The translations under genes and the position numbers were made by a program. From Silvania confinis (GTDB lineage: Bacteria > Pseudomonadota > Gammaproteobacteria > Enterobacterales > Enterobacteriaceae): DNA of 64,000 bases. The stretch spans positions 124,001 through 188,000 of the forward strand of contig NZ_JAMGZJ010000078.1 in NCBI RefSeq assembly GCF_025564085.1, written 5' to 3'. Positions 28,645 through 39,926 of this stretch are shown piece after piece (position 1 is the first letter of the stretch; each line of letters opens with the position of its first letter). The notes under the pieces were generated by a model, which saw nothing but the letters and a program-made list of their open reading frames with translations, was not told the origin of the DNA and did not search any database.

Positions 28645-29402
28645 AGGTGAATCTCCGCACTTAATGGCGCATGGTCGGAAAGATGACGCCAGTTGCGCAG
28701 CGCCAGCGCGGTCGGGCTGCTGGCATGGGCATTTTTGACATAGATCCTGTCGAGTCTGAGCAGGGGAAAGCTCACCGGGAAGGTGCGCGCGGGCCTGCCG
28801 TGCGCCCGGGTAAAGATTTCGTCCAGCCCGGCGTGCGTTTTCAACGGATGGTTGGCGCGCTGACGCCAGTCGTTAAAATCACCGGCCACCACCACCGGAT
28901 CGCCCTCGGGCAGGGCGTTGACCCATTTGGCCATCATCTGCAGCTGCGCCTGCCGGTGGGCTTCGCGCAGGCCAAGGTGCACGGAGGCGACGTGCAGCGC
29001 GCCTCCCTGATCCGGCAGCGCAACCCGGCAGTACAGCAGGCCGCGCTTTTCGCTCTCGCCAACCGAAACATCATGATTTTCATAGTGCTCGATCGGGTAG
29101 CGGGAGAGGATCGCATTGCCGTGGTGCCCTTCGGGATACACCGCATTGCGCCCGTAGGCGTAATCGCTCCACATGGTGTCGGCCAGAAATTCGTAATGGC
29201 TGGTATCCGGCCAGTTCTCCACGTGCAGCGGGTGCACTTCATGCGCGCCCATCACCTCCTGCAGGCAGACAATATCGGCGCTGACGGTACGTACCGCATC
29301 GCGTAATTCGGGCAAAATAAAGCGGCGGTTAAAAGCCGTAAATCCTTTATGGATATTAATCGTCAATATTTTCAACGAAAAATGGCGGGCGTGTGGGCTC
29401 AT
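28641..29402 (-). CDS. ybhP: Endonuclease/exonuclease/phosphatase-family protein YbhP
   Basis: YbhP is a 253-residue member of the EEP metal-dependent hydrolase superfamily (DNase I/sphingomyelinase fold). Catalytic blocks visible are TINIHKG, CLQEVMG (metal-binding Glu), VAGDFNDW and the C-terminal [10 protein letters not shown] with the catalytic Asp-His pair. In E. coli it is reported to improve ClsB activity. It is first in the ybhP-clsB-ybhN operon and divergent from ybhQ. Confidence 0.92.
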   Translation of the reverse strand: MSPHARHFSLKILTINIHKGFTAFNRRFILPELRDAVRTVSADIVCLQEVMGAHEVHPLHVENWPDTSHYEFLADTMWSDYAYGRNAVYPEGHHGNAILSRYPIEHYENHDVSVGESEKRGLLYCRVALPDQGGALHVASVHLGLREAHRQAQLQMMAKWVNALPEGDPVVVAGDFNDWRQRANHPLKTHAGLDEIFTRAHGRPARTFPVSFPLLRLDRIYVKNAHASSPTALALRNWRHLSDHAPLSAEIHL

Positions 29403-29535
29403 ATATTCCTTCCGGCATCACTATCCTGATGAAAATAAAGTGTAGTCGGCGTCACAAAAAGGTGCTGTGTTACGGAATTTTCCGTAAAGTGCGATAGTCT
29501 GAACAAGCAGACAAAGATCCTTCAGGAGAGTACCC

Positions 29536-29946
29536 ATGAAATGGCAACAACGCATACGTGTCGCGACCGGCCTCAGTTGCTGGCAGATTATGTTGCATTT
29601 GCTGGTTGTCGCCGTTGTGGTGATGGCATGGATGAGCGGGGCGCTGGTGCGCGTCGGTTTAGGATTATGTGTCCTCTACGGTGTCACCGTATTGATGATG
29701 CTCTTTTTACAGCGCCACCACGATCCGCGCTGGCGCGAAGTGGCGGATGTGCTCGAAGAGCTCACCACCACCTGGTATTTCGGCGCCGCGGTAATCGTCC
29801 TCTGGCTGCTGTCGCGCGTGCTGCAAAACAACCTGCTGCTGGCCCTGGCGGGGCTGGCTATCCTTGCGGGGCCAGCGGTTGTTTCACTGTTAGCCAAAGA
29901 GAAAAAGCTACGCGATATTCCGTCTAAACATCGCGTACGCCACTGA
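29536..29946 (+). CDS. ybhQ: Inner membrane protein YbhQ
   Basis: This is a 136-residue inner membrane protein of unknown function. Four hydrophobic segments are visible: near residues 19-36, 40-56, 77-96 and 99-118. It ends in a basic tail ([16 protein letters not shown]). A ribosome site (CAGGAGAG) precedes the ATG. Its 3' end overlaps the convergent ybhR by 39 bp. Confidence 0.88.
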   Translation: MKWQQRIRVATGLSCWQIMLHLLVVAVVVMAWMSGALVRVGLGLCVLYGVTVLMMLFLQRHHDPRWREVADVLEELTTTWYFGAAVIVLWLLSRVLQNNLLLALAGLAILAGPAVVSLLAKEKKLRDIPSKHRVRH

Positions 29947-31014
29947 GCCCGTCACGGCCGCTATCACCAGTAGCGGCCATAAACTCCCCCACACAATATC
30001 CAGACTCGCATCCTTCAGATAGATCTGCTTGGTGATATCGGTAAAGTGCCGGATCGGGTTAACCCAGGTTAAATTCTGCAGCCACACCGGCATATTCTCG
30101 ACCGGGGAGACATACCCCGAGAGCAAAATCGCCGGCATCATAAAGACAAATACCCCGATAAACGCCTGCTGCTGGGTTGAGCACAGCGCTGAGATCAGCA
30201 GGCCAAATCCCACCAGCGACAGCCCGTATATCACCATCGTGAAATAGAAGAGCGCCAGCGAACCGGCAAACGGAATGTGATAGGCCCAGATGCCGATCGC
30301 CAGTACGATGCTGGCCTGAAAGGTGGCCACAATCAGCGCCGGAACCGCTTTGCCGACAAAAATTTGCCACGTCGCCAGCGGCGAAACCAGCAGCTGATCC
30401 AGGGTGCCCTGTTCACGCTCGCGGGCCACCGACAGCGAGGTAACGATCATCACCCCGATGGTGGTGATCATGGCGATCAGCGACGGCACCACAAACCATT
30501 TGTAATCGAGGTTTGGGTTGTACCAGTTGCGCACCACCAGCTCGCTGTTATTCGGTTTAGGTTTGCCCTCCATCAGCTCCTGCTGATAATTCTTCACCAC
30601 CTGCTGCAAATAGTTAGCGGCAATCTGCGCGCTGTTGGAGTTACGCCCGTCGAGGATCAGCTGTAGCGGGGCAGTTTCAAAGCGGTCCAGATTGCGGGAA
30701 AAATCGGCCGGAAAGCGCACCAGCAGCAGCGCCTTTTGCGTGTCGATGGTCGGCTGGATCTCCTGCGGGCTGTTCAGCACCAGTACGTGAGTAAAGGCCT
30801 TCGCCCGGGCAAAGCGCTGGGTTAATTCCACCGAATGTTTGCCGTTATCTTCGTTGTAGACGGCGATGGTGGCGTTGGTCACTTCCAGCGTTGCCGCCCA
30901 CGGAAACAGCAGCACCTGGATCAGCACCGGCAATACCAGAATCGCGCGGGTTTGCGGTTCGCGCAGCAGCGACTGCAACTCTTTGCGAATCAATGTCCAT
31001 AAGCGATAAAACAT
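29908..31014 (-). CDS. ybhR: ABC exporter permease YbhR
   Basis: YbhR is an ABC-2 type permease of 368 residues. It has an N-terminal membrane anchor, a large periplasmic loop, and five C-terminal helices. With YbhS, YbhF and the periplasmic adaptor YbhG it forms a drug or ion efflux pump; in E. coli YbhFSR exports tetracycline-type drugs and affects Na+/Li+. The [15 protein letters not shown] block is the ABC-2 signature near residue 200. It is the last gene of cecR-ybhGFSR. Confidence 0.94.
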   Translation of the reverse strand: MFYRLWTLIRKELQSLLREPQTRAILVLPVLIQVLLFPWAATLEVTNATIAVYNEDNGKHSVELTQRFARAKAFTHVLVLNSPQEIQPTIDTQKALLLVRFPADFSRNLDRFETAPLQLILDGRNSNSAQIAANYLQQVVKNYQQELMEGKPKPNNSELVVRNWYNPNLDYKWFVVPSLIAMITTIGVMIVTSLSVAREREQGTLDQLLVSPLATWQIFVGKAVPALIVATFQASIVLAIGIWAYHIPFAGSLALFYFTMVIYGLSLVGFGLLISALCSTQQQAFIGVFVFMMPAILLSGYVSPVENMPVWLQNLTWVNPIRHFTDITKQIYLKDASLDIVWGSLWPLLVIAAVTGSVAYAMFRRNIA

Positions 31015-31023
31015 GTTGGCTCC

Positions 31024-32157
31024 TTAATCCAGCCGCCGTTTAGTTTTCATCCACGTCAGGCCAATAAACAGCACCGCCGAGGCAATTAAAAACAGCAGAT
31101 TCACCACAATCACCACCGGAATATTGCCCGCCAGAAACAGGCTCTGCAGGGTGCTGACGAAATAGCGCGCCGGGATGATATAGGTCACCGCACGGATCGC
31201 CGCCGGCATGCTGTCGATCTGGAAAATAAACCCGGACAGCATCATCGAGGGTAAAAATGCGGCGTTCAGCGCCACCTGGGCGGCGTTAAACTGGTTGCGG
31301 GTGACGGTGGAAATCAGCAGTCCCATCCCCAGCGTACTGAGTAAAAACAGGCTGGTGATAACGAACAGCACCAGCAGCGAGCCGCGATACGGTACGCCGA
31401 GGATAAACACTGACACCAGCATGCACAGCAGCATTGCCAGCATCCCGAGGAAGTAGTAGGGGATCAGCTTGCACAGCAGCAGCTCGGTGCGTGTCACTTC
31501 GGTCGAGAGCAGCGCCTCCATGGTGCCGCGCTCCCACTCCCGGGCGATCACCAGCGAGGTGAGGATCGCGCCGATCACCGTCATGATAATGGTCACCGCG
31601 CCGGGGATAATAAAGTGCTGGCTGATGGCCGCCGGGTTAAACCAGTAGCGGGTCTGCACGTCGATCAGCGGCTCGAACGTCTTACCGCGATCTTCCGCCC
31701 GCTGCATCTGCCACAGCTGCCAGATCCCCTCGGTGTAGCCCTGCACAAAGTTGGCGGTGTTGGGCTCACTGCCGTCGGTGATCACCTGGATTGGGGCGGT
31801 CTCATTCGGTCGTGCCATCTGGGCGGCAAAATCCACCGGAATGACAATCAGGCCACGAATGCGCCCGGCCTGCATCATCTGGATCAACTGCTGGCGATTG
31901 TCGCTGATGGTGGCATCAATGTACGGCGAGCCGGTCAGAGTGTGGGTAAAGTCCAGCGCCTCTTCGCTGCGCTGCTCCAGCAGAATGCCGACCCGCAGCT
32001 TGCTGGAATCGAGGTTAATGCCGTAGCCAAAAATAAACAGCAGCAGCAGCGGGATCACCACCGCAATCAGCCAGCTACTCGGATCGCGCACGATCTGACG
32101 CGTCTCTTTGATGCACAGGGCGCGCACCCGGCGCCAGGAGAGGGCGTTACTGGACAT
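31024..32157 (-). CDS. ybhS: ABC exporter permease YbhS
   Basis: This is the partner ABC-2 permease of YbhR, 377 residues from the ATG at 32157 (an ATG two codons earlier is possible). It has an N-terminal helix ([18 protein letters not shown]), a periplasmic domain, and a C-terminal five-helix bundle. [16 protein letters not shown] is the ABC-2 signature. It overlaps ybhF by 11 bp and precedes ybhR by 9 bp. Confidence 0.94.
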   Translation of the reverse strand: MSSNALSWRRVRALCIKETRQIVRDPSSWLIAVVIPLLLLFIFGYGINLDSSKLRVGILLEQRSEEALDFTHTLTGSPYIDATISDNRQQLIQMMQAGRIRGLIVIPVDFAAQMARPNETAPIQVITDGSEPNTANFVQGYTEGIWQLWQMQRAEDRGKTFEPLIDVQTRYWFNPAAISQHFIIPGAVTIIMTVIGAILTSLVIAREWERGTMEALLSTEVTRTELLLCKLIPYYFLGMLAMLLCMLVSVFILGVPYRGSLLVLFVITSLFLLSTLGMGLLISTVTRNQFNAAQVALNAAFLPSMMLSGFIFQIDSMPAAIRAVTYIIPARYFVSTLQSLFLAGNIPVVIVVNLLFLIASAVLFIGLTWMKTKRRLD

Positions 32158-33886
32158 GACCATGCTCCTTATCCCAGTCGTTAATCAGGGTAATAAACGC
32201 CTGCTCCATGGTCAGGTCGGCCTGGCTGTCGTCCGCTGCCTGGGCTTTTAGATCGTCCGGCGTGCCGTGGGCAATCAGTTTGCCGCGATACACCAGCCCA
32301 ATCCGATCGCAATACTCCGCCTCATCCATAAAGTGGGTGGTCACCATCACCGTCACCCCTTTTTCCACCATGCTGTTGATATGCAGCCAGAACTCGCGGC
32401 GGGTGAGGGGATCGACCCCGGAGGTCGGCTCATCGAGAAACAGAATATCCGGCTCATGCATCAAGGAGCAGGCCAGCGCCAGCCGTTGCTTAAAGCCGAG
32501 CGGCAGGTCGTCGGTGGCGTGGTTGGCGATGCTGCGCAGGCCAAACGCCTCGCTCATGCGATCAATTTTCTCGTTCTGCGCTCGCCCGCGCAGGCCGTAA
32601 ACGCCGGAGAAAAAGCGCAGGTTCTGCTCGACGGTCAGGTTGCCGTACAGGGAAAACTTTTGCGCCATATAGCCCAGATGCTGCCGCGCCTTGCCGGAGC
32701 TGACTTTCAGATCCATACCCAGCACCAGCGCGTTGCCGGAAGTGGGCACCAGCAGGCCGCACATCATCTTAAAGGTGGTGGACTTCCCCGCGCCGTTGGG
32801 CCCTAACAGGCCGAATATCTCACCGCGCTTCACCGCGAAGTTAACGTCGTCGGTGGCGGCAAAATCACCAAATTTTTTGGTCAGCGATTTCGCTTCGATA
32901 ACCGTTTCGCCGGGCGTGCCGTCAACGGTGTGCAGGATCGTGCCAAGGGGCGATTCCGACGTGCCAGCCCCGCCCAGCAGGTCGATAAACGCATCTTCAA
33001 AGCGCGGGGCGGCGTCATCAATGGTTAAATCCGGCAGACCTGCGCCATGGCGGATATCGTTGGCACGGGCCCCTTTTTTGAGGATCACCCGCACCGATTT
33101 GCCCTGGATCATCCCGTCACTGACCTCGGGCAGCTTCAGCACCCGCTGCAGCAGGCGGCGGTTATTCTCCTGCGGCGTATGCAGCAGCAGGCTGCGCCCG
33201 GTCATGCTGTGGGTCAGGGCGGTAGGATCGCCCTGATACAACAGTTCGCCTTCGTTCATCAGCAGCACGTCCCGGCACTGTTCGGCCTCGTCGAGGTAGG
33301 ATGTGCTCCAGAGGATCAACATTCCGTCGCCTGCCAGCTCATGCACCATCTGCCACAGCTCCCGGCGCGAAATCGGGTCAACGCCAACGCCGGGTTCGTC
33401 CAGCAGCAGGACTTTCGGTTCCCCCACCAGCGTGCAGGCCAGCCCCAGCTTCTGCTTCATCCCGCCGGAAAGCTTGCCCGCCAGCCGTTCGGTAAACGGC
33501 CCGAGCGCGGTAAATTCCAGCAGGCGCTGGAAGGTTTTCTCCCGTACCTCGCCGGTGACGCTGCGCAGATCGGCGTACAGGGTCAGGTTTTCCATTACCG
33601 TCAGATCTTCGTATAAGCCAAACTTCTGCGGCATATACCCCAGCATGGCGTGCAGGGCGCGATCGTCCTTGATGGGGTCGAGCCCCAACACGCTGGCCGA
33701 ACCCTCATCGGGCTTCAGCAGTCCGGCGAGCATGCGCATCAGGGTGGTTTTCCCCGCGCCGTCCGGGCCGACCAGCCCGGTGACGTAGCCTTTATGCAGC
33801 GTGCAGTCCAGCGGGGCGACGGCGGGTTTATCCATCCCGGCAAAGCGTTTGACCAGCCCCGAGAGCTGGATAACCGCGTCATTCAT
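32147..33886 (-). CDS. ybhF: Tandem ABC ATPase YbhF
   Basis: YbhF holds two ABC domains in one 579-residue chain and drives the YbhSR permease. The N-terminal half has Walker A GPDGAGKT, signature LSGGMKQ and Walker B LLLDEP. The C-terminal half has GPNGAGKS, a less canonical signature LPLGFKQ, Walker B LFLDEP and H-loop TTHF. I place the start at 33886, which fits E. coli YbhF (578 residues); the frame open to 34135 lies inside ybhG. It overlaps ybhG by 8 bp. Confidence 0.95.
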   Translation of the reverse strand: MNDAVIQLSGLVKRFAGMDKPAVAPLDCTLHKGYVTGLVGPDGAGKTTLMRMLAGLLKPDEGSASVLGLDPIKDDRALHAMLGYMPQKFGLYEDLTVMENLTLYADLRSVTGEVREKTFQRLLEFTALGPFTERLAGKLSGGMKQKLGLACTLVGEPKVLLLDEPGVGVDPISRRELWQMVHELAGDGMLILWSTSYLDEAEQCRDVLLMNEGELLYQGDPTALTHSMTGRSLLLHTPQENNRRLLQRVLKLPEVSDGMIQGKSVRVILKKGARANDIRHGAGLPDLTIDDAAPRFEDAFIDLLGGAGTSESPLGTILHTVDGTPGETVIEAKSLTKKFGDFAATDDVNFAVKRGEIFGLLGPNGAGKSTTFKMMCGLLVPTSGNALVLGMDLKVSSGKARQHLGYMAQKFSLYGNLTVEQNLRFFSGVYGLRGRAQNEKIDRMSEAFGLRSIANHATDDLPLGFKQRLALACSLMHEPDILFLDEPTSGVDPLTRREFWLHINSMVEKGVTVMVTTHFMDEAEYCDRIGLVYRGKLIAHGTPDDLKAQAADDSQADLTMEQAFITLINDWDKEHGHVQ

Positions 33887-34874
33887 GGCGTTGCCCGTTG
33901 TCGAAGCTGACGGTGACCGGCATCCCCTGGCGCAGGGCGTCGTCGGCATCGTTGACGATAATGCGCAGGCGATAGACCAGATCGGTACGCAGATCCGGGG
34001 TTTCGACCGTTTTTGGCGTAAATTCGGCGGTTGGCGACACAAACCCGATCTTGCCGTGATACGGCTTATCCGGCCGTCCGTCGGTGTAAAGCAGCACCTC
34101 GCGTCCCGGCTGGGCATCGCCAAGGCTGGTTTCATCTATATAGGCCCGCACCCACACCGGACGGGTCAGTGACAGGGTCAGCGCCGTGCTGCCTGCGGTT
34201 AACATGCTGCCCGGCTCCACAGCGCGGGTCATCAATGTGCCGTTAGCCGGAGCCACCAGGGTGGTGTCGTGCAGATCGAGCTGGGCCTGTGCCAGCTGAG
34301 CCTGGGCCTGTTCGAGACTGGCTTTTGCCTGGGCGATATCCTGCTCACGGTTGCCGGAGCGGTACTGGCGCAATTTATCCTGCGCCGATTTCAGGCTCGC
34401 CAGCGCCTGATCGCGTGAGGAGCGAGCGTTTTCCAGATCGTTGGCCGACACGGTACGGCTTTTCCACAGCCCCTGCTGGCGAGCGAAAAAGTTCTGCGCA
34501 TAATCATACGCGGCCTGCGCCTGTTTAACGGCGGCGGCGGCCTGCGCCACCTCTTCGTCACGATAGCCCGCTTGCATTAAATCGTACTGCGCCTGGGCGA
34601 CCGATACCCCGGCCTGCGCCTGCATCAACGCATTCTGGTACGGGGCTTTATCCAGTTCGCCCAGCGTTTGACCGGCGGTAATCGTATCGCCTTCATCGAC
34701 GGCTAACGACGCCAGCCGCCCACCGACGCGGAAGCTCATATTTACGGTGCGAATATCCACGTTGCCGTACAGGGTCAGCGGTTGATGCTGCTGGCTTTGA
34801 TACCACCACCAGCCGCTGAATCCGGCGGCCAGCACCACCAGCGCAGTCAGCACAATGACGACAGGTTTTTTCAT
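33879..34874 (-). CDS. ybhG: HlyD-family periplasmic adaptor YbhG
   Basis: YbhG is the membrane fusion protein of the YbhFSR pump. It has 331 residues. An N-terminal signal anchor ([19 protein letters not shown]) is followed by a lipoyl-type half motif ([18 protein letters not shown]), a long alanine/glutamine-rich coiled-coil hairpin (about 75-205), and a beta-barrel domain. It overlaps cecR by 4 bp and ybhF by 8 bp. Confidence 0.94.
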   Translation of the reverse strand: MKKPVVIVLTALVVLAAGFSGWWWYQSQQHQPLTLYGNVDIRTVNMSFRVGGRLASLAVDEGDTITAGQTLGELDKAPYQNALMQAQAGVSVAQAQYDLMQAGYRDEEVAQAAAAVKQAQAAYDYAQNFFARQQGLWKSRTVSANDLENARSSRDQALASLKSAQDKLRQYRSGNREQDIAQAKASLEQAQAQLAQAQLDLHDTTLVAPANGTLMTRAVEPGSMLTAGSTALTLSLTRPVWVRAYIDETSLGDAQPGREVLLYTDGRPDKPYHGKIGFVSPTAEFTPKTVETPDLRTDLVYRLRIIVNDADDALRQGMPVTVSFDNGQRHE

Positions 34875-35548
34875 GACTCCAGGCTCCTTAGCGTTAAACC
34901 TTGCAGGATCAGATCGACGTGGCAGGTAATGACCTGACCAATCTGCGCGGCTTTATCCTCATCAAATTCGGTCCAACCGGTGCGTAATAAAATCGTCTCG
35001 CGTCCAAGGCGAAAAGCGAGCACTTCACCGAGCAGGGCGTGGGTATGCAAAATGGTCTGCGTATCATTGGCATCGCGCCCGGTATAGGCCGCCACCAGCT
35101 GAGTCAGGTGGGTATGCATCGGGGCGATAACCTGATCGTGGACTAATTGATAGGCGGCGGAAGGCGAGAGTTGCTCGCGTGAGATAAACTTACTCAGGTT
35201 CAGCGTATCGTCGTGGGTCAGCAACTGAATCATGTTGTGGCAGGCGTTTAAAATCAGTCCGCGGATGGCCGGGCGATCCGGCGAAGGTGCCGCCAGTAGC
35301 GCGGAGGCCGCCTCCACGTGCGGGCGAAAATGGGTGCCGATAAAATCAGCGATCCACTGGGCACAGGCGAGGTACAGATCCTCTTTCGAGCCAAAGTAAT
35401 AGGGAATGGCGGCAATATTCTGCCCGGCCTGGGCGGCGATATCGCGGGTGGTGGCATGCATGCCGTACTCGCCAAATTGCGCCAGCGCGGCGGCAATCAG
35501 CTGGCTTTTAGCCTGCTCGCCTTTGGTGGTGGTCGGGACGGGATTCAT
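34871..35548 (-). CDS. cecR: TetR-family regulator CecR
   Basis: CecR (YbiH) is a TetR-type repressor; in E. coli it controls its own ybhGFSR operon and rhlE and affects sensitivity to cefoperazone and chloramphenicol. The 225 residues start with the helix-turn-helix region ([20 protein letters not shown], then [10 protein letters not shown]). The ligand-binding C-terminal domain follows. It heads the operon cecR-ybhG-ybhF-ybhS-ybhR. A perfect palindrome lies 14 bp upstream of its start. Confidence 0.95.
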   Translation of the reverse strand: MNPVPTTTKGEQAKSQLIAAALAQFGEYGMHATTRDIAAQAGQNIAAIPYYFGSKEDLYLACAQWIADFIGTHFRPHVEAASALLAAPSPDRPAIRGLILNACHNMIQLLTHDDTLNLSKFISREQLSPSAAYQLVHDQVIAPMHTHLTQLVAAYTGRDANDTQTILHTHALLGEVLAFRLGRETILLRTGWTEFDEDKAAQIGQVITCHVDLILQGLTLRSLES

Positions 35549-35561
35549 GGCGGCCCCCAGA

Positions 35562-35583
35562 ATTAATCAATCGATTGATTAAT
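35562..35583. promoter_or_regulatory. CecR operator palindrome
   Basis: ATTAATCAATC (35562-35572) is followed directly by its exact reverse complement GATTGATTAAT (35573-35583), a 22-bp perfect palindrome. It sits between divergent cecR and rhlE, so one TetR-family dimer site could repress both directions, as known in E. coli. Confidence 0.88.
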
Positions 35584-35778
35584 ATTATGTCGAATTTGAC
35601 ATAAGTCCAGCCAGCCGGAGAAATATTTCGTTGATGAATCGCTGCGGGATATTTTATGCGCCATGTCACAAAAGCTGCTACACTCCGCTGCTTCGCGACA
35701 CTGTGGTTTTTGTCCTCTTATTTGTCATTATCTCCCTGAAAACTACACCTGAAATGGTCGGGGCGGTTCGGAGTTGTT

Positions 35779-37155
35779 ATGTCTTTTGATACCCTTGGCC
35801 TGAACCCGGAAATTCTGCGTGCTGTAGAAGAACAGGGTTACCGCGAACCTACCCCTATTCAGCAGCAGGCGATCCCTGCCGTGCTGGCGGGCCGCGACCT
35901 GATGGCCAGCGCCCAGACCGGTACCGGCAAAACGGCGGGCTTTACCCTGCCGCTGCTGCAACGTTTGATCGATAATGAACCCCATTCTAAAGGCCGTCGC
36001 CCGGTGCGCGCCCTGATCCTGACCCCAACCCGAGAACTGGCCGCCCAGGTGGGTGAGAACGTGCGTGAGTACAGCCGCTATCTCAACATCCGCTCGCTGG
36101 TCGTGTTTGGTGGGGTGAGCATTAACCCGCAGATGATGAAACTGCGCAGCGGCGTCGACGTGCTGATTGCCACGCCGGGCCGTCTGCTCGATCTGGAACA
36201 TCAGAATGCCGTTAAGCTCGACAGCGTAGAGATCCTTGTGCTCGACGAAGCTGACCGCATGCTGGACATGGGCTTTATCCACGATATTCGCCGCGTGCTG
36301 GCTAAACTGCCTGCTCGTCGCCAGAACCTGCTGTTCTCCGCGACCTTCTCTGACGATATCAAAGGGCTGGCCTCAAAACTGCTGCACAACCCGCTGGAAG
36401 TCGAAGTCGCACGCCGCAACACCGCCTCTGAACAGGTGACCCAGCATGTTCACATGGTGGACAAAAAGCGTAAGCGTGAGCTGCTGTCCCAGATGATCGG
36501 CGAAGGCAACTGGCAGCAGGTGCTGGTGTTTACTCGTACTAAGCACGGGGCTAACCACCTTGCTGAGCAGCTGAACAAAGACGGGATCCGCAGCGCGGCT
36601 ATCCACGGCAACAAGAGCCAGGGTGCCCGTACTCGTGCGCTGGCGGAATTTAAATCCGGCGATATCCGCGTGCTGGTGGCAACCGACATCGCGGCCCGTG
36701 GTCTGGACATTGAAGAACTGCCGCACGTGGTCAACTACGAGCTGCCAAACGTGCCGGAAGATTACGTGCACCGTATCGGTCGTACCGGCCGTGCGGCGGC
36801 AACCGGCGAAGCCCTGTCGCTGGTCTGTGTCGATGAAATCAAACTGCTGCGCGATATCGAACGCCTGCTGAAAAAAGAGGTCCCGCGTATTGCCATCGAA
36901 GGCTACGACGTGGATCCGTCGATCAAAGCCGAGCCGATCCAGAACGGTCGCCAGGGTGGCGGTCGTGGTCAGGGCGGTGGACGCGGGCAGGGCGGCGGTG
37001 GCCGTGGTCAACAGCAGCCGCGCCGTACTGAAGGTCGTTCCGACGGTGGCGCACCGAAAGCGGCCAGCAAGCCACCGCGTCGCGATGGCGATGCCAAACC
37101 GACAGGTGAACAGCAGCGCCGACGTCGTCCGCGTAAACCTGCCGCCGCGCAGTAA
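35779..37155 (+). CDS. rhlE: ATP-dependent RNA helicase RhlE
   Basis: RhlE is a DEAD-box RNA helicase involved in ribosome assembly and RNA turnover. In its 458 residues, the Q motif ([10 protein letters not shown]) precedes motif I AQTGTGKT at 45-52. Motif Ia PTRELAAQ, motif II DEAD, motif III SAT and motif [10 protein letters not shown] are all present. The C-terminal tail from about 385 is Gly/Arg/Gln-rich (repeated GGGRGQ units) and ends basic, typical of RNA-binding extensions. CecR probably represses it through the shared operator. Confidence 0.97.
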   Translation: MSFDTLGLNPEILRAVEEQGYREPTPIQQQAIPAVLAGRDLMASAQTGTGKTAGFTLPLLQRLIDNEPHSKGRRPVRALILTPTRELAAQVGENVREYSRYLNIRSLVVFGGVSINPQMMKLRSGVDVLIATPGRLLDLEHQNAVKLDSVEILVLDEADRMLDMGFIHDIRRVLAKLPARRQNLLFSATFSDDIKGLASKLLHNPLEVEVARRNTASEQVTQHVHMVDKKRKRELLSQMIGEGNWQQVLVFTRTKHGANHLAEQLNKDGIRSAAIHGNKSQGARTRALAEFKSGDIRVLVATDIAARGLDIEELPHVVNYELPNVPEDYVHRIGRTGRAAATGEALSLVCVDEIKLLRDIERLLKKEVPRIAIEGYDVDPSIKAEPIQNGRQGGGRGQGGGRGQGGGGRGQQQPRRTEGRSDGGAPKAASKPPRRDGDAKPTGEQQRRRRPRKPAAAQ

Positions 37156-37160
37156 TCTGG

Positions 37161-37191
37161 AAGCCCGGTCGTAAAGCCGGGCTTTTTTTTT
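37161..37191 (+). terminator. Terminator after rhlE
   Basis: AAGCCCGG / CCGGGCTT stem with a short loop, followed by nine T. Confidence 0.92.
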
Positions 37192-37217
37192 GCGACCCGC
37201 CAGAGAAAGTGCCACAA

Positions 37218-37237
37218 TAGTGGCTGTTTATACAGTA
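37218..37237 (+). promoter_or_regulatory. LexA box of dinG
   Basis: TAGTGGCTGTTTATACAGTA has a good right half (ATACAGTA) and a degenerate left half. It closely matches the known E. coli dinG SOS box as I recall it (one base difference). It lies 13 bp before the ATG. Confidence 0.85.
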
Positions 37238-37250
37238 CTTCAGGTTCATC

Positions 37251-39428
37251 ATGGCTTTAACCGCCGCGCTAAAAGCGCAAATTGCCGCCTGGTATAAGGC
37301 GCTGCAACAGCAGATTCCCGATTTTATCCCCCGCGCACCGCAACGGCAGATGATTGCCGATGTGGCGAAAACGCTCGCCGGTGATGAAGGCCGGCATCTG
37401 GCAATTGAGGCCCCGACCGGCGTCGGTAAAACCCTCTCCTACCTGATCCCCGGCATCGCCATCGCCCGGGAAGAGCAAAAAACGCTGGTGATCAGTACCG
37501 CCAACGTCGCCCTGCAGGATCAGATCTACAGCAAAGACCTGCCGCTGCTGCGCAAAATCATCCCCGAGCTGCGCTTTACCGCCGCTTTCGGGCGCGGGCG
37601 CTATGTTTGCCCGCGCAACCTGACGGCGCTCGCCAGTAGCGAACCGACCCAGCAGGATCTGCTGGCGTTTCTCGATGACGATCTCACGCCGAATAACAAA
37701 GCCGAGCAGGAGCTGTGCGCCCGGCTGAAGACCGATCTCGACGGCTATAAATGGGACGGTCTGCGCGATCATACCGACAAAGCGATTGCCGACGATCTGT
37801 GGCGCCGACTCAGCACCGACAAGGCCAGCTGCCTGAACCGTAACTGCCACTACTACCGGGAGTGCCCGTTCTTTGTCGCCCGTCGCGAAATCCAGGAAGC
37901 CGAAGTGGTGGTCGCCAACCACGCGCTGGTGATGGCGGCGATGGAGAGTGAAGCGGTCCTGCCGGACCCGAAAAACCTGCTGCTGGTGCTGGACGAAGGC
38001 CACCATCTGCCGGACGTCGCCCGCGACGCGCTGGAGATGAGCGCCGAAATCACCGCGCCGTGGTTCCGCCTGCAGCTCGATCTGTTTTGCAAGCTGGTTG
38101 CCACCTGCATGGATCAGTTCCGCCCGAAGACCATCCCGCCGCTGTCGGTCCCGGAGCGCCTCAGCGAGCACTGCGAAACGGTGTATAGCCATATCGCCTC
38201 GCTGAATAACATTCTCGATCTCTACCTTCCGCCTGGCCAGGAGGCGGAGCACCGCTTTGAGATGGGCGCGCTGCCGGATGAAATCATGGCCATTTGTCGC
38301 GAGCTGGCGCAGCTGATTGAGAAGCTGCGCGGGCTGGCGGAGCTGTTCTTGAACGATCTCAGTGAAAAAACCGGCAGCCATGACGTGGTGCGACTGCACC
38401 GGATCCTGCTGCAGATGAACCGCGCGCTGGGCATGTTTGAGGGGCAAAGCAAACTCTGGCGGCTGGCGTCGCTGGCGCAGGCCTCCGGTGCCCCGGTCAC
38501 CAAGTGGGCGACGCGCGAAGTGAAGGACGGGCAGGTGCATCTGTTCTTCCACTGCGTGGGCATTCGCGTCAGCGATCAGCTGGAAAAGCTGCTCTGGCGC
38601 AGCGTCCCGCATGTGGTGGTGACCTCCGCGACGCTGCGTTCGCTGAACAGCTTCTCGCGCCTGCAGGAGATGAGCGGCCTGAAAGAAAAAGCAGGCGATC
38701 GCTTTGTGGCCCTCGATTCACCGTTTAACCACTGCGAGCAGGGCAAGCTGGTGATCCCGCAGATGCACTACGAGCCGCTGATCGACAACGAAGAGCAGCA
38801 CCTTGCCGAAATGGCTGCGTTCTTCCGCGAACAGCTGGAAAGTAAAAAATACCCTGGCATGCTGGTGCTGTTCGCCAGCGGCCGGGCGATGCAGTTGTTT
38901 TTAACCTTCGTCACCGACTTGCGATTGCTGCTGCTGGTGCAGGGGGATCAGCCCCGCTACCGGCTGGTGGAGCTGCACCGTAAACGCATCGACAGTGGCG
39001 AGCGCAGCGTGCTGGTCGGGCTACAGTCGTTTGCTGAAGGGCTGGATCTGAAAGGCGATTACCTGACCCAGGTGCACATCCACAAGATTGCCTTCCCGCC
39101 GATCGACAGCCCGGTGGTGCTCACCGAGGGTGAATGGCTGAAAAGCCTGAACCGCTTCCCGTTTGAAGTGCAAAGCCTGCCGGCGGCGTCGTTTAACCTG
39201 ATCCAGCAGGTGGGGCGTCTTATCCGCAGCCACACCTGCCGGGGCGAAGTGGTGATCTACGATAAACGCCTGCTGACGAAAAACTACGGCAAGCGTTTAC
39301 TGAACGCCCTGCCGGTGTTTCCCATTGAGCAGCCCGAGGTTCCCGAGGTCAAAAAACGCCCGGCAAAACCGGCTGCCGTGCGTAAAAAAAGCCATTCTGC
39401 CAGGCGGCGCGGCCCTACTGGTAAGTGA
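37251..39428 (+). CDS. dinG: ATP-dependent DNA helicase DinG
   Basis: DinG is an SOS-induced 5'-3' helicase of the XPD-like superfamily 2, resolving R-loops and replication-transcription conflicts. The 725 residues contain Walker A EAPTGVGKT (ending at 61), the DEAH-type DEGHH box, and four cluster cysteines: Cys120 (RYVCPRN), Cys194, Cys199 and Cys205. Helicase motif VI is in the QVGRLIRS block. The C-terminus is basic and about nine residues longer than in E. coli. Its last 14 bp overlap the convergent fimbrial gene. Confidence 0.97.
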   Translation: MALTAALKAQIAAWYKALQQQIPDFIPRAPQRQMIADVAKTLAGDEGRHLAIEAPTGVGKTLSYLIPGIAIAREEQKTLVISTANVALQDQIYSKDLPLLRKIIPELRFTAAFGRGRYVCPRNLTALASSEPTQQDLLAFLDDDLTPNNKAEQELCARLKTDLDGYKWDGLRDHTDKAIADDLWRRLSTDKASCLNRNCHYYRECPFFVARREIQEAEVVVANHALVMAAMESEAVLPDPKNLLLVLDEGHHLPDVARDALEMSAEITAPWFRLQLDLFCKLVATCMDQFRPKTIPPLSVPERLSEHCETVYSHIASLNNILDLYLPPGQEAEHRFEMGALPDEIMAICRELAQLIEKLRGLAELFLNDLSEKTGSHDVVRLHRILLQMNRALGMFEGQSKLWRLASLAQASGAPVTKWATREVKDGQVHLFFHCVGIRVSDQLEKLLWRSVPHVVVTSATLRSLNSFSRLQEMSGLKEKAGDRFVALDSPFNHCEQGKLVIPQMHYEPLIDNEEQHLAEMAAFFREQLESKKYPGMLVLFASGRAMQLFLTFVTDLRLLLLVQGDQPRYRLVELHRKRIDSGERSVLVGLQSFAEGLDLKGDYLTQVHIHKIAFPPIDSPVVLTEGEWLKSLNRFPFEVQSLPAASFNLIQQVGRLIRSHTCRGEVVIYDKRLLTKNYGKRLLNALPVFPIEQPEVPEVKKRPAKPAAVRKKSHSARRRGPTGK

Positions 39429-39918
39429 AGGTAATCTGCACCACGCTCGAAAACGTGCCCGCCGTGACGGGTGTGTGTGAGGTGTAGTAGCGCGCCGCCA
39501 TCGGGAAATCCCCGGTGTGGGTGACGGGGTCAATTACGGCGTTAAAGCGTGCTTCCGGAGCCAGAATAATCATGTCTGGGCGATCGGCTATCTCCAGCGC
39601 CAGTCCTTTAGCCGTGCCGTTATTGGCAAACTTAAACGGGTGTAGCAAATCGCGCTGGCCGTCCAGTTGAATGGTGGCCAGCGTCAGGCTTTGCGGGCAA
39701 TTCGAGACGGTGATATCAAAGTTCTTCCACACGCCGATATCCCCAACCGCCTTAAAATCGCTGGCGACCGCCTGGCCGAGATCCACCACCTTATTCTGAC
39801 TGGCGCTGTCCACCTGACAAGCGGTGTCGTAAATATTGCCTTTGATGCTGAGGATGACGTCGGTGGCCGACGCGGACAGGCTTGCCAGCAGCAACAGCAG
39901 TGTGAGGGGTTTGTTCAT
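39415..39918 (-). CDS. Fimbrial minor subunit (pilin-domain protein)
   Basis: This is a 167-residue secreted protein with a signal peptide (LTLLLLLASLSASA) and one pilin domain. Two cysteines in the pattern CQVDSA...VSNCPQ form the usual disulfide, and the chain ends FSSVVQITFTYQ. That is the penultimate-aromatic beta-strand motif (alternating hydrophobics, Tyr near the end) recognised by chaperone and usher. It is the last gene of the fimbrial cluster and overlaps dinG by 14 bp. The small size and final position suggest a linker or terminator subunit, but the family is not identified. Confidence 0.8.
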   Translation of the reverse strand: MNKPLTLLLLLASLSASATDVILSIKGNIYDTACQVDSASQNKVVDLGQAVASDFKAVGDIGVWKNFDITVSNCPQSLTLATIQLDGQRDLLHPFKFANNGTAKGLALEIADRPDMIILAPEARFNAVIDPVTHTGDFPMAARYYTSHTPVTAGTFSSVVQITFTYQ

Positions 39919-39926
39919 AGGATCCT

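Noticed and set aside
37269..38612. 447-residue open frame antisense to dinG
   Set aside because: It lies wholly opposite a well-conserved gene with intact motifs and shows no family features; long antisense frames are expected in GC-rich coding DNA.
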